From positions 124,001 to 188,000 of the forward strand of contig CAWJTR010000041.1 of the NCBI GenBank assembly GCA_963845735.1: a DNA stretch of 64,000 bases, given 5' to 3'. Under the pieces are notes generated by a model. The model was given only the letters and a program-made list of their open reading frames with translations, had not been told where the DNA came from and did no database searches. Positions 7,152 through 16,130 of this stretch are shown in pieces; within the stretch, counting starts at the first letter, position 1; each line of letters begins with the position of its first letter. Source of the DNA: AP-15 sp963845735. Lineage in GTDB: Bacteria > Pseudomonadota > Alphaproteobacteria > ATCC43930 > CGMCC-115725. A program made the position numbers and the translations under genes.

Positions 7152-9275
7152 ATGCCTGAGAACACATTGGTTCGCTATGAGAACGAGGACGGGATCGGCG
7201 TCATCACGATCGACAACCCGCCGGTCAACGCGCTGTCCCCGGGCGTGCCGGAGGGCATCATCGAGAATATCGAGCGCGGCAACGCCGACCCAGCGATCCG
7301 GGCGATGGTGCTGATCGGCGCCGGCCGCAGCTTTATCGCCGGCGCCGACATCCGCACCTTCGGCAACCGGCCGCCGCCGGTCCTGGGAAAGCGCGCGCAC
7401 GACGCGCTCGACGCCAGCCAAAAGCCGGTCGTCGCGGCAATCCACGGCTATGCGCTCGGGCGGCGGGTTCGAGATCGCGCTCGCCTCCAACTATCGCATC
7501 GCCGTGCCGAGCGCCAAGGTCGGGCTGCCCGAAGTGCTGATCGGCATCCTGCCGGGGAGCGGCGGGACCCAGCGGCTGCCGCGGCTGATCGGCCCGAAAG
7601 CGGCGCTCGAGATGATCGTGTCCGGCCGTCACGTGCCGGCCGAGGAGGCAAAACGCCTCGGCATCATCGACGAGCTCGTCGAGGAGGGCGGCGATCTGCG
7701 CCACCGCCGCTATCGCCTTTGCCCGCCGGCGTCGCCGACATCCGGCCGTTGCCGCGCATCCGCGACCATGACGAGAAGCTCGCCGAGGCCAAGGCCGATC
7801 CCGGCATGTTCGACGCCATGCGCAAATCGATCGCCCGCCGCGCGCGCAACCAGAAGGCGCCCTATCACTGCATCGCCTCGGTCGAAAACGCCTGCAATCT
7901 GCCGTTCGACGAGGGGGTTGCCCGCGAGCGCGAGCTGTTCAACGAGCTCGAAAACTCGGCCGAGGCGCGCGCCCTGCGCTATGCCTTCTTCGCCGAGCGC
8001 GAGGTGGCGCGGCTGCCCGACATCCCGCGCGACACGCCGCTGCGCCCGATCAAGACCGCGGCCATCGTCGGCGCCGGAACGATGGGCGGCGGCATCGCGA
8101 TGAGCTTCGCCGAATTCGGCTTTCCGGTGAAATTGCTCGAAGTCGACGAGGACGCGCTGGCCCGCGGCCTCGCGCGCATCCGCGCCAATTACCAGACCAG
8201 CGTCAACCGCGGCAGCCTCTCGACGGCGGAAATGGAGCGCCGGCTCGGGCTGATCGAAGGGGTGCAGAGCTACGATGATATCGCCCAGGCCGACGTCGTG
8301 ATCGAGGCGGTGTTCGAGCGCATCCCGGTCAAAGAGGAGGTCTTCGCCAAGCTCGACGCAACGATGAAGCCGGGCGCGTTGTTGTTCTCGAACACCTCGG
8401 GCATCGACATCGACATCATGGCGAATGCCACCAAACGGCCGCAGGACGTCGCCGGCACCCATTTCTTCGCCCCGGCCAACGTCATGAAATTGTTCGAGGT
8501 GGTGCGCGGGGCAAAAAGCGCGCCCGACACCCTGATGACGGCGATGGATCTCGGCCGCAAGATCGGCAAGATCAGCGCGATGGCCGGCAATTGCGACGGC
8601 TTTGTCGCCAACCGCAGCCGCACCCCGTTCGGCACCGAGATGAACATCATGGTCGAGGAGGGCTGCCTGCCCGAGCAGGTCGACAAGGTCATGGTCGATT
8701 TCGGCTACCCGATCGGGCCGTTCGCGACCGCCGACCTGTCCGGGCTCGACATCGGTTATGACAGCCGCCAGCGGCGCGCGGCCGAGAACCCGAACTACCG
8801 CAAGATGCCGATCGCCGACCATCTGGTCGAGATCGGGCGGTTGGGCCAGAAGAGCGGAGCCGGCTGGTTCCGCTACGAAAAGGGCGACCGCACCCCGCAC
8901 CCCGATCCCGAAGTCGCGCGCATGATCAAGGAAAAGGCCGCCGAGATGGGGATCGAGCAGCGCAGCTTCGGCGACGAGGAGATCCTGCGCCGGCTGCTGT
9001 TCGCCTCGGTCAACGAAGCCTGCAAGATCCTCGAAGAGGGCAAGGCCTACCGCGCCAGCGACATCGATGTGATGTGGCTCAACGGCTTCGGCTTTCCGCG
9101 CTACCGCGGTGGACTGATGTACTGGGCCGACGGCATCGGCGTGGCCGAGGTCTACCGCCAGATCGCCGCCTGGCACCAGCGCTACGGCGAGCGCTGGGCC
9201 CCCTCTGCCCTGCTCCGCCATCTGGCCGAAACCAACACCCCCCTCCGCGACGCCAAACCCGGCCACCCGATGTAA
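7152..9275 (+). CDS. FadJ-like enoyl-CoA hydratase / 3-hydroxyacyl-CoA dehydrogenase (three frame breaks)
   Basis: Multifunctional fatty acid beta-oxidation protein, cytoplasmic, hydrating enoyl-CoA and oxidising the 3-hydroxyacyl-CoA with NAD. The N-terminal third is a crotonase domain (GAGRSFIAGADI, then GGGFEIALASNYRIAVPSAK and GLPEVLIGILPGSGGTQRLP). The NAD-binding loop AIVGAGTMGGGIAMSF and the dehydrogenase His in GTHFFAPANVMKL follow, then two C-terminal 3HCDH domains. The frame is lost and regained through breaks near 7459, 7703 and 7728; removing one base at each gives about 706 residues, normal for the family. The start MPENTLV has GGGAGGG seven bases upstream. No thiolase lies beside it. 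It converges on the tetR gene. Confidence 0.87.
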   Translation: MPENTLVRYENEDGIGVITIDNPPVNALSPGVPEGIIENIERGNADPAIRAMVLIGAGRSFIAGADIRTFGNRPPPVLGKRAHDALDASQKPVVAAIHGYALGRRVRDRARLQLSHRRAERQGRAARSADRHPAGERRDPAAAAADRPESGARDDRVRPSRAGRGGKTPRHHRRARRGGRRSAPPPLSPLPAGVADIRPLPRIRDHDEKLAEAKADPGMFDAMRKSIARRARNQKAPYHCIASVENACNLPFDEGVARERELFNELENSAEARALRYAFFAEREVARLPDIPRDTPLRPIKTAAIVGAGTMGGGIAMSFAEFGFPVKLLEVDEDALARGLARIRANYQTSVNRGSLSTAEMERRLGLIEGVQSYDDIAQADVVIEAVFERIPVKEEVFAKLDATMKPGALLFSNTSGIDIDIMANATKRPQDVAGTHFFAPANVMKLFEVVRGAKSAPDTLMTAMDLGRKIGKISAMAGNCDGFVANRSRTPFGTEMNIMVEEGCLPEQVDKVMVDFGYPIGPFATADLSGLDIGYDSRQRRAAENPNYRKMPIADHLVEIGRLGQKSGAGWFRYEKGDRTPHPDPEVARMIKEKAAEMGIEQRSFGDEEILRRLLFASVNEACKILEEGKAYRASDIDVMWLNGFGFPRYRGGLMYWADGIGVAEVYRQIAAWHQRYGERWAPSALLRHLAETNTPLRDAKPGHPM

Positions 9276-9353
9276 ACAGGCACTTCCAGAGTGTGAGAAG
9301 GGGCTCGCCCCCGCATCGTCCAGGCGGCGACAAGCCCGTGATCACCCGTTTCA

Positions 9354-9980
9354 TCACCTCGGGCAGCGCGAGTGAAGCTCGTCCCGGCCTGTCGCAATCG
9401 CGCGCACTGTCGCAGCGAGCTGACTGCGGAGAGCCGGCAACGGCAGTGAGACGAGCTTTTCATCGAGCCCGAGCGCGACGATGCCGTGCACGGCCGAAAA
9501 TACGGTGCGCGCCAGGATCCGGCGAGCGTCGTGCTCAAGCTCGGGCAGCAGCGCCCCCAATGGCCGCTCGACTTGCGTGAATAGTTGGTGTTGCTGCTCG
9601 ACGAACCAGTCCGGCAACGGGCGGGCCTCGCTCATGCGGTGCTCGAAGAGTGCGCGCCAGCGGATCGTGTGCGTGGCGGCGAAATCGAGATAGGCCAGGG
9701 CAAGCCGCCCCAGATCGTCAACGGCCGCTTCGGTCGAACCATCTGGGCTTGCCGACCGGACGACCCCGAGCGCCGCGTCGAGCATCGTCAACGTCCGCGA
9801 TCCGACGCACAGGATTAGCTCGTCGAGATGCTCGAAGACATTATAGATCGTGCCGACTGCGCACCCGGCCTCTCGGGCGAGGTCGCGCGCCTTAAGGGCC
9901 CCAAGCCCTTTCTCGGCGATGGTGCGTTCGGCGGCATCGACCAGCCTCTCCCGCAGCGCCGCGCGATGGTCCGCTTGCAA
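9354..9980 (-). CDS. TetR/AcrR-family transcriptional regulator
   Basis: A 208-residue repressor. The N-terminal helix-turn-helix (AAERTIAEKGLGALKARDLA, then AGCAVGTIYNVFEHLDELIL) is of the TetR type; the remainder is an all-helical ligand-binding domain. The start is TTG with GGAGGG five bases upstream. It is divergent from the PspA-like gene, and the 100-base gap holds three copies of one palindrome, so it most likely represses both itself and the operon. The inducing ligand is unknown; given the targets it could be a fatty acid, acyl-CoA or other membrane-derived signal. Confidence 0.88.
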   Translation of the reverse strand: MQADHRAALRERLVDAAERTIAEKGLGALKARDLAREAGCAVGTIYNVFEHLDELILCVGSRTLTMLDAALGVVRSASPDGSTEAAVDDLGRLALAYLDFAATHTIRWRALFEHRMSEARPLPDWFVEQQHQLFTQVERPLGALLPELEHDARRILARTVFSAVHGIVALGLDEKLVSLPLPALRSQLAATVRAIATGRDELHSRCPR

Positions 9981-9994
9981 AAATCCCTCCGGGT

Positions 9995-10066
9995 TTGAAC
10001 TTCGTTCAATTTATCTCTTGAACATCGTTCACAGAAATGCTAAATTCGATTTTGAACGATGTTCAT
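9995..10066. promoter_or_regulatory. three TTGAAC-N3-GTTCAA operators and a promoter between tetR and the pspA-like operon
   Basis: The 15-base palindrome is exact at 9995-10009 (TTGAACTTCGTTCAA) and has one mismatch at 10018-10032 and at 10052-10066. A good promoter for the rightward operon overlaps them: TTGAAC at 10018-10023 as -35, a 17-base spacer, and TAAATT at 10041-10046 as -10. The second operator covers the -35 and the third lies just past the -10, so a bound TetR dimer would block initiation. The first operator is close to the tetR start and would serve autoregulation. Confidence 0.82.
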
Positions 10067-10079
10067 TATGGAGGCAAGG

Positions 10080-10791
10080 ATGTTGAAAACCCTGGTTACG
10101 CTGGTTCGCGGACGCGTCGTCGCGATCGGTGAGGAGGTCGCCGATCAGAATGCCCTGGCGATCCTCGACCAGCAGATGCGCGATGCTGGCCGGGGCGCTC
10201 GACAGAGCTAAGAAGGCGCTGGCGGTCGCCATCGCTCAGGAGAGCCAGGAGGGGCAGCGGCTGGACGCGACCCGGGGCCGGATCGAGGATCTCGAGACGC
10301 GTGCCGTTGCCGCCATCGCGGCCGAACGCGACGACCTCGCGGCAGAGGCCGCGGAGGCCATTGCGACCCTCGAGGCCGAACGCGATGCTTCGCTGACTGC
10401 TCGCGCCCTTTTTGCCGCCGAAATCGCAAAGCTGCGGAGCCATGTCCTGCAGCAGCAGATGCGGCTCTCGCAGCTCGAGCGTGGGCGGCGGATCGCACGG
10501 GCGGGAGAGGCGGTTCGGGTCGCGCGGCGAGGGCGGATCGAGGCCGCCCCGATTTTCGAGGGCACGCTTGCGGAAGCCGAGACGACGCTTTCCCGCTTGC
10601 GCGAACATCAGGTCGAGGCCGATGCGGCCGAAGCGGCATTCGACGCACTCGACGCCGCGACCGGCCCGATCGCCGTCGCAGAGAAACTCTCGGCGGAGGG
10701 TTTCGGCCCCCGCCTCAAACCCAATGCCGCCGACGTGCTCGCCCGGTTGCGGCAACGGGCTGCCGGCGGCGAGCCGGCGCCCGGCGTCTGA
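10080..10791 (+). CDS. PspA/IM30-family coiled-coil protein (one frame break)
   Basis: About 236 residues after correction. The N-terminus MLKTLVTLVRGRVVAI is an amphipathic helix as in PspA/IM30, followed by ALAILDQQMRDA and long charged Ala/Glu/Arg-rich helices predicted to form a coiled coil. Family members bind stressed membrane and form ESCRT-III-like assemblies. The frame breaks near 10190; removing one base gives RDAAGALDRAKK. GGAGG precedes the ATG at a normal distance. It heads an operon with YiaA and Aas under the three operators. The match to PspA is by shape and N-terminal motif, so family membership is likely rather than certain. Confidence 0.75.
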
Positions 10792-10827
10792 TCTTGTTTC
10801 CGCACGCTTAACCACAGGAGCATGACA

Positions 10828-11106
10828 ATGAACAACTCAGTCGTTCACCACAGTCAGTCCTGGATCGTCTTTACCTATGCCTCTTTTGCCGCCGCACTCG
10901 CTATGGTGGTCGCCGGCATCATCCTGATGCCGATCGATCTCGCGCTGAAAGGCTATCTCGCCATGGGTATCGTCATGCTGATCCAGTCCTGCATCACGCT
11001 GACCAAGACGATCCGCGATAACGAGGAAGCCGGCAAGCTGGCGAACCGGATCGAGGACGCCAAGACCGAGCGCCTGCTGATGGATGTCGCCAAGGGCCAG
11101 CCTTGA
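10828..11106 (+). CDS. YiaA/YiaB-type two-helix inner membrane protein
   Basis: A 92-residue protein with two hydrophobic segments (WIVFTYASFAAALAMVVAGI and LALKGYLAMGIVMLIQSCIT) separated by a short loop containing PID, as in the YiaAB domain. A charged C-terminal helix (NEEAGKLANRIEDAKTERLL) would face the cytoplasm. I choose the second ATG because AGGAG then lies about seven bases upstream. It is placed between the PspA-like gene and aas, so it is probably a membrane partner of the same stress response. Molecular function of the family is unknown. Confidence 0.84.
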   Translation: MNNSVVHHSQSWIVFTYASFAAALAMVVAGIILMPIDLALKGYLAMGIVMLIQSCITLTKTIRDNEEAGKLANRIEDAKTERLLMDVAKGQP

Positions 11107-11146
11107 ACCGCAGGCTCCCGCCCGCCCGCGAACCTTGGAGGTAAAG

Positions 11147-14100
11147 ATGTCACAAGCACTTCTCGCATCTCGGCGCTTTGCGCCCTTGTTCTGGTGCCAG
11201 TTCTTCTCTGCCTTCAACGACAACTTTCTGAAGAACGCCCTCGCCTTGCTGATCCTGTTCAAGATCGGCGGCCAGGCGGCCGAGTCGCTGGTGACAGCGG
11301 CGGGCGGCGTCTTTATCGCGCCGTTTTTTCTGCTGTCGGCTCTCGGCGGCGAGCTCGCCGATCGCTTCGACAAGGCGTTGGTCGCCCGCATCCTGAAGCT
11401 CGTCGAAATCGGCGCGGCGGCCATCGCCATCGCCGGCTTCCAGCTGCATTCGCTGCCGCTCCTGTTCCTGGCCTTGTTCCTGTTCGGCCTGATCGGCGCC
11501 CTGTTCGGTCCGATCAAATACGGCATCCTTCCCGATCATTTGCAGCGGGGAGAGCTGCCGGCCGGCAATGCGCTGATCGAGGGCGCCACCTTCTTGGCGA
11601 TCCTCGGCGGCACGATTGCCGGCGGCGTCGCGATGAAGGACGGCGGCGATCCCATGGTCCTCGCGGTCACGATGATGCTCTTTGCCGTCCTGTGCTGGGG
11701 CGCCAGCCTGTTCATCCCGAAAACCGCGCGGGCGGCGCCGGATCTGGCGATCGATCCCAATCTCCTCCGCTCGACCGGAAGGTTGCTCGGCGAATTGTGG
11801 GCGGATACCCGGCTGTGGCGCTGTGCCGTCGTCACCAGCATTTTCTGGCTGGTCGGCGCAGTCCTGCTGTCGCTGCTGCCATCCCTCGTCATGCACACGC
11901 TCGGCGGCGCGGAGCCCGTCGTTACGATCTTCCTCGCGGTTTTCGCAGTCGCTATCGGCGTCGGTTCCGGCCTTGCTGCTTGGCTCTCGGCAGGGCGCAT
12001 AATCCTGTTGCCCACCGCTATCGGTGCGCTGCTGATCGGTCTCTGCGCGCTCGACCTCGGCCTCGCATTGCTGCGCCTGCCGGCGACCGACCTGACGACC
12101 GCTTTGGCGCCGTCGGCCTTCTTTGCACGGCCGATCGCTTGGCATGCCGTGGCCGCTCTCGGCGTTCTCGCGGTTGCCGGCGGTTTGATGATCGTGCCGT
12201 CCTTCGCGGCAATCCAGGCCTGGGCCCTGCCCGAGCGGCGCGCCCGCGCCGTCGCCGCCGTCAATGTGCTCAACGCCGCATTCATGGTCGGAGGTGCGCT
12301 TGTCGTGGCGCTGTTGCAGAGAGCGGGGGTCGGCATCCCGATGCTGTTCCTCGGCATCGCCGGCGTCGGTCTTCTCACCGCGCTGTGGATCGGCAAGACC
12401 ATGCCGACCAATGCCTTCCACGACTTTCTGTCGATCCTGCTGCGTGCATTCTATCGGCTCGAGGTCAAAGGTCGAGAAAATCTCGACAAAGCCGGCCCCA
12501 ACGCGATCGTCGCGCTCAACCATGTAAGTTTTCTCGACGGCGCCGTAGCCCTCTCGATCCTGAACCAGGAACCGGTCTTCGCGGTCGATCACGGCATGGC
12601 GCAGCGCTGGTGGGCAAAGCCTCTGATAAAGCTGACGCGCGCGATGCCGCTCGACCCGGCCCGGCCATTGGGGACGCGAAAGCTCATTCAAGCCGTCAGG
12701 AACGGCGACACCTTGGTGATTTTCCCGGAAGGGCGCATCACGGTCACCGGCCAATTGATGAAGGTCTATGACGGGGCCGCGCTGATTGCCGAGAAATCCG
12801 GCGCAATGATTGTGCCCGTCCGCATCGAGGGTCTGGAGGCCACGATCTTCTCGCGCCTCAGCCGCGCGCAGGTTCGCCGCCGGTGGTTTCCCAAGGTCAA
12901 GGTCACCGTGCTCGAGCCGGTGCGCCTCACGGTCGACGATGCGCTGAAGGGCAGGGCGCGCCGCCAGGCGGCGGGTGCGATGCTCTACCAGATCATGTCC
13001 GACCTGATCTTCCGCACGACGCCGACCGACCGCACCGTCGTCGATGCGGTAGTCGAAGCGGGGAAGATCCAGGGCTGGAGCCGCATCGCGGTCGAGGACC
13101 CGGTCACCGGCAAGCTGAGCTACCGGAAGCTTATGGTTGGCGCGCGGGTGTTGGCCGGCAAGTTCACAACGCTTGCGGGCGAAGGCGAGGCGGTCGGGGT
13201 GATGCTGCCCAATGCCAATGGGGCCGCCGCGACCTTGCTTGGCATGATGTCGGCGGGACGCGTGCCGGCCATGATCAATTTCACCGCGGGCGTCGCCAAC
13301 GTCCGAGCCGCCTGCACCGCCGCCGAGGTCAGAACGATCGTCACGTCGCGCGCCTTTGTCGAGAGGGCGAGGCTCGACAAGCTGGTCGAAGCGCTCGCCG
13401 AGAAGGCTCGCATCATCTATCTCGAGGATCTACGCGCGACGGTTTCGAGCGTCGACAAGATCCGCGGGCTGGTCCGCTGCCGTCGCGCTCTGGTGCCGCG
13501 CGACCCGGACGAACCGGCCGCGATCTTGTTCACCTCGGGCTCGGAGGGCACCCCCAAGGGCGTCGTGCTCTCCCACCGCAACATGCTGTGCAATGCAGCC
13601 CAGGCCGCGGCGCGCATCGACTTTGGCCGCACCGACAAGGTCTTCAACACATTGCCGGTGTTCCACGCCTTCGGGCTGACTGTCGGGCTGGTTCTGCCGC
13701 TGGTATCGGGAGTGCCGGTTTTTCTCTACCCTTCGCCGCTGCACTACCGCATCGTCCCCGAATTGGTCTACGGCGCCAACGCGACGATCCTGTTCGGCAC
13801 CGACACCTTTCTCTCGGGCTATGCGCGCGCGGCCCATCCTTACGATTTTCGCTCGGTGCGCTACGTGCTCGCCGGCGCCGAGCCGGTCAAGGACGCGACC
13901 CGCCGGCTGTGGTCGGAGAAATTCGGCCTGCGGATTCTCGAGGGCTACGGCGTCACCGAAACCGCGCCGGCGCTCGCCCTCAACACGCCGATGTTCAACC
14001 GCTTCGGCACGGTCGGGCGGTTGTTGCCCGGCATCGAAGCGCGGCTCGAACCGGTCCCCGGCGTCGAGGAAGGCGGACGGCTTTACGTGCGCGGCCCCAA

Positions 14101-14551
14101 CGTGATGCTGGGCTACCTCAAATCCGACCGGCCGGGCGTTCTGCTGCCACCGGAAGAAGGCTGGCACGATACCGGCGACATCGTGACGATCGATCGCGAC
14201 GGCTTTGTGACGATCAAGGGCCGGGCCAAGCGTTTCGCCAAGATCGGCGGCGAGATGATATCACTGGCGGCGGTCGAGACGCTCGCATCCGAACTGTGGC
14301 CCGATGCCCAGTCGGCCGTCGTCACCGAACCCGATCCGCGCCGGGGCGAACGCCTTGTCCTGGTCACCGAAAAAAAGGGCGCGACGCGCGCCGTCTTCCA
14401 AGCCTATGCCAAGAGCAAGGGAGCTTCCGATTTGCTGGCGCCGGCAGAGGTGATGGTGGTCGACAAATTGCCGGTCCTCGGGTCGGGCAAGGCCGATCTT
14501 GTCGGCGTTCTAGGACTCGTCACGCAACGGCAGAGCGCGGCAGCCGAATAG
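11147..14551 (+). CDS. aas: LplT-PlsC-acyl-ACP synthetase fusion (Aas-type lysophospholipid repair)
   Basis: A 1134-residue three-part protein. Residues 1 to about 410 are an MFS lysophospholipid transporter of the LplT type (FSAFNDNFLKNALALLI). Residues 430-640 are a PlsC acyltransferase with NHVSFLDG (about 453) and FPEGRIT (about 526). The rest is an AMP-forming acyl-ACP synthetase with LFTSGSEGTPKG (about 793), GYGVTETAP and DTGDI. Together they import, re-acylate and thus rescue lysophospholipids in the inner membrane. AGG AGG-type RBS GGAGGTAAAG precedes the ATG. The fused architecture is known from alphaproteobacteria, whereas E. coli has two genes. Last gene of the TetR-controlled operon. 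Confidence 0.92.
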   Translation: MSQALLASRRFAPLFWCQFFSAFNDNFLKNALALLILFKIGGQAAESLVTAAGGVFIAPFFLLSALGGELADRFDKALVARILKLVEIGAAAIAIAGFQLHSLPLLFLALFLFGLIGALFGPIKYGILPDHLQRGELPAGNALIEGATFLAILGGTIAGGVAMKDGGDPMVLAVTMMLFAVLCWGASLFIPKTARAAPDLAIDPNLLRSTGRLLGELWADTRLWRCAVVTSIFWLVGAVLLSLLPSLVMHTLGGAEPVVTIFLAVFAVAIGVGSGLAAWLSAGRIILLPTAIGALLIGLCALDLGLALLRLPATDLTTALAPSAFFARPIAWHAVAALGVLAVAGGLMIVPSFAAIQAWALPERRARAVAAVNVLNAAFMVGGALVVALLQRAGVGIPMLFLGIAGVGLLTALWIGKTMPTNAFHDFLSILLRAFYRLEVKGRENLDKAGPNAIVALNHVSFLDGAVALSILNQEPVFAVDHGMAQRWWAKPLIKLTRAMPLDPARPLGTRKLIQAVRNGDTLVIFPEGRITVTGQLMKVYDGAALIAEKSGAMIVPVRIEGLEATIFSRLSRAQVRRRWFPKVKVTVLEPVRLTVDDALKGRARRQAAGAMLYQIMSDLIFRTTPTDRTVVDAVVEAGKIQGWSRIAVEDPVTGKLSYRKLMVGARVLAGKFTTLAGEGEAVGVMLPNANGAAATLLGMMSAGRVPAMINFTAGVANVRAACTAAEVRTIVTSRAFVERARLDKLVEALAEKARIIYLEDLRATVSSVDKIRGLVRCRRALVPRDPDEPAAILFTSGSEGTPKGVVLSHRNMLCNAAQAAARIDFGRTDKVFNTLPVFHAFGLTVGLVLPLVSGVPVFLYPSPLHYRIVPELVYGANATILFGTDTFLSGYARAAHPYDFRSVRYVLAGAEPVKDATRRLWSEKFGLRILEGYGVTETAPALALNTPMFNRFGTVGRLLPGIEARLEPVPGVEEGGRLYVRGPNVMLGYLKSDRPGVLLPPEEGWHDTGDIVTIDRDGFVTIKGRAKRFAKIGGEMISLAAVETLASELWPDAQSAVVTEPDPRRGERLVLVTEKKGATRAVFQAYAKSKGASDLLAPAEVMVVDKLPVLGSGKADLVGVLGLVTQRQSAAAE

Positions 14552-14660
14552 CGATGCGCACCATCCGGTCGGGCCACGCCACCGCCATAACCTCGCCGCG
14601 AGGAGGCTGCCGCAGCAACCTTGTGTTCGGTGGATCGTCTCCGATCGCTGCCCACATAGG

Positions 14661-15287
14661 ATGGATGCGACACCAGCCCCCGGAAGAATGACCCTGATCG
14701 CTGCCCAGCCCGATTTGTTCGGTGAGCCACGCCTTGCCGGATTGTCCCAAGCCGGCGCCGTCGTCACGCCATCCGAGGAGCGCGCGTTGATCGAGGCGAT
14801 CGACGCCACGCAGCTTTTGCCGTTCCATTTCCATGGCTGGCTGGGTAAGCGGCTGACCATTTCATATGGCTGGCGCTATGGCTTCGACGATGCCAGTTTC
14901 GCACCCTCCGAGGCGATCCCCGATTGGCTGTTGCCGCTTCGGGCGAAGGCGGCGCGGTTCGCCTGCCTGCAACCGGACGAACTCGTCCAGGCCCTGCTGA
15001 TCCGCTATGATCCGGGGGCCGGGATCGGCTGGCACCGCGACCGGCCGGTGTTCGAACATGTCCTCGGCATCTCGCTCGGCGCCCCGGCGACGATGCGTTT
15101 CCGGCGGCGCAGGCCGGATGGTTTCGATCGGGCGTCGGTGCTGTTGGCGCCACGATCGATCTATCACCTGACCGGCGAGGCTCGACATGAATGGGAGCAC
15201 AGCATCGCCGCGATGGAGGTGACGCGCTGGTCGATCACCTTCCGCAGCCTATCGCAGAAGGGCCGTCTGCAAGGGATGCGCGCATAA
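14661..15287 (+). CDS. AlkB-like 2-oxoglutarate/Fe(II) oxygenase
   Basis: About 199-208 residues. The iron ligands are visible as HRD in IGWHRDRP near residue 120 and the His of ARHEWEHSI near residue 178; the 2-oxoglutarate Arg lies in RWSITFRSL. LIRYDPGAGIGWH is typical of the AlkB superfamily. It probably removes alkyl groups from nucleic acid bases by oxidation, or acts on protein or tRNA as some homologues do. Two starts are possible, at 14661 and 14688 (MTLIAAQPDLFG); neither has a strong RBS. It stands about 110 bases after aas and may belong to that transcript. Confidence 0.85.
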   Translation: MDATPAPGRMTLIAAQPDLFGEPRLAGLSQAGAVVTPSEERALIEAIDATQLLPFHFHGWLGKRLTISYGWRYGFDDASFAPSEAIPDWLLPLRAKAARFACLQPDELVQALLIRYDPGAGIGWHRDRPVFEHVLGISLGAPATMRFRRRRPDGFDRASVLLAPRSIYHLTGEARHEWEHSIAAMEVTRWSITFRSLSQKGRLQGMRA

Positions 15288-15317
15288 TCGACACGACCGC
15301 TAATAGGAGGAGAAGCC

Positions 15318-15806
15318 ATGCGAGGCATTACACCCTGCCTCTGGTTCGACGGCAAAGCTGAAGAGGCGGCCAATTTCTACGCCTCGCTGTTTCCCGACAG
15401 CCGTGTCGATGCCGTCCATCGCGCCCCGAGTGACTACCCTTCGGGCAAGGCAGGCGACGTGCTGACGGTCGAGTTCACCCTGATGGGTCGGCCATTCACC
15501 GGGTTGAATGGTGGACCCCTGTTCCGGTTCAATGAAGCGATCTCCTTCCAGATACCCGTGGAGACTCAGGCCGAGGCCGACCACCTCGCCGACGCGCTCT
15601 CGGCAGTGCCAGAAGCGGAGCAATGCGGCTGGGTGAAGGACCGCTTTGGCGTTTCGTGGCAGATCGTTCCGCGCCAGCTTATCAGGCTTATCGGCGATGC
15701 TGATCCCACCCGGGCAAGACGCGCCTTCGGCGCGATGATGCAAATGAAGCGCATCGACATCGCGGCGCTTGAGCGCGCCGCCAACGGCGTTGCCCCATCC
15801 GCCTGA
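15318..15806 (+). CDS. VOC-superfamily PhnB-type protein
   Basis: A 162-residue protein starting MRGITPCLWFDGKAEEAANF, the signature of the PhnB-like branch often annotated as 3-demethylubiquinone-9 3-methyltransferase domain. It contains the paired beta-alpha-beta-beta-beta modules of vicinal-oxygen-chelate proteins (FTGLNGGPLFRFNEAISFQI, then DRFGVSWQIVPRQL). GGAGGAGAAG precedes the ATG. Enzymatic role is not known for this branch, and the methyltransferase label is probably wrong. Confidence 0.85.
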   Translation: MRGITPCLWFDGKAEEAANFYASLFPDSRVDAVHRAPSDYPSGKAGDVLTVEFTLMGRPFTGLNGGPLFRFNEAISFQIPVETQAEADHLADALSAVPEAEQCGWVKDRFGVSWQIVPRQLIRLIGDADPTRARRAFGAMMQMKRIDIAALERAANGVAPSA

Positions 15807-15813
15807 ATGCAAT

Positions 15814-16130
15814 CCGGGGAGATTTCTGCGCCAAGGGTCACGGTTCGGCGTCCATGAGATCAATCGCCAGATCTACCCGCCGCCCTATTACGGCAGGCTG
15901 CTGATCGTCGCGATGTTCATTGCGGGGCTGCAGGTTTGGGACATCCGCGCCCCCTACAACCCGAGACGCGTCGCCTACTTCATTCAGGCGCCGAACAAAA
16001 TACCCGCCAAAGCTGCGGAACCTATCAGGGCAACGCCCATTATCGCCGCAAGGCGACCTTCCCCGATCTGGGTGAGGTCGATGGCCGCGGCTATATCTAT
16101 AACCTCGACCGCGCCGGCTCGGGCCTGACC
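15814..16130 (+). pseudogene. truncated duplicate of the LVIVD beta-propeller gene downstream
   Basis: The stretch matches the 3-prime part (about 17897-18222) of the intact gene that follows: EINRQIYPPPYYGRLLIVAM, AGLQVWDIRAPYNPRRVAYF and, in another frame, CGTYQGNAHYRRK and GEVDGRGYIYNLDRAGSGL all have counterparts there. The 5-prime two thirds are missing and there is at least one frame change. It begins right at the end of the VOC gene, which suggests that a deletion removed the front of an ancestral tandem copy. Confidence 0.88.

Noticed and set aside
9300..9312. GGGG-CTCG-CCCC as terminator between fadJ-like and tetR genes
   Set aside because: The stem is only four pairs and there is no T tract.
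11150..12754. Long minus-strand open frames opposite aas and other high-G+C genes
   Set aside because: They are antisense shadows rich in Arg, Gln and Asp with no domain signatures.
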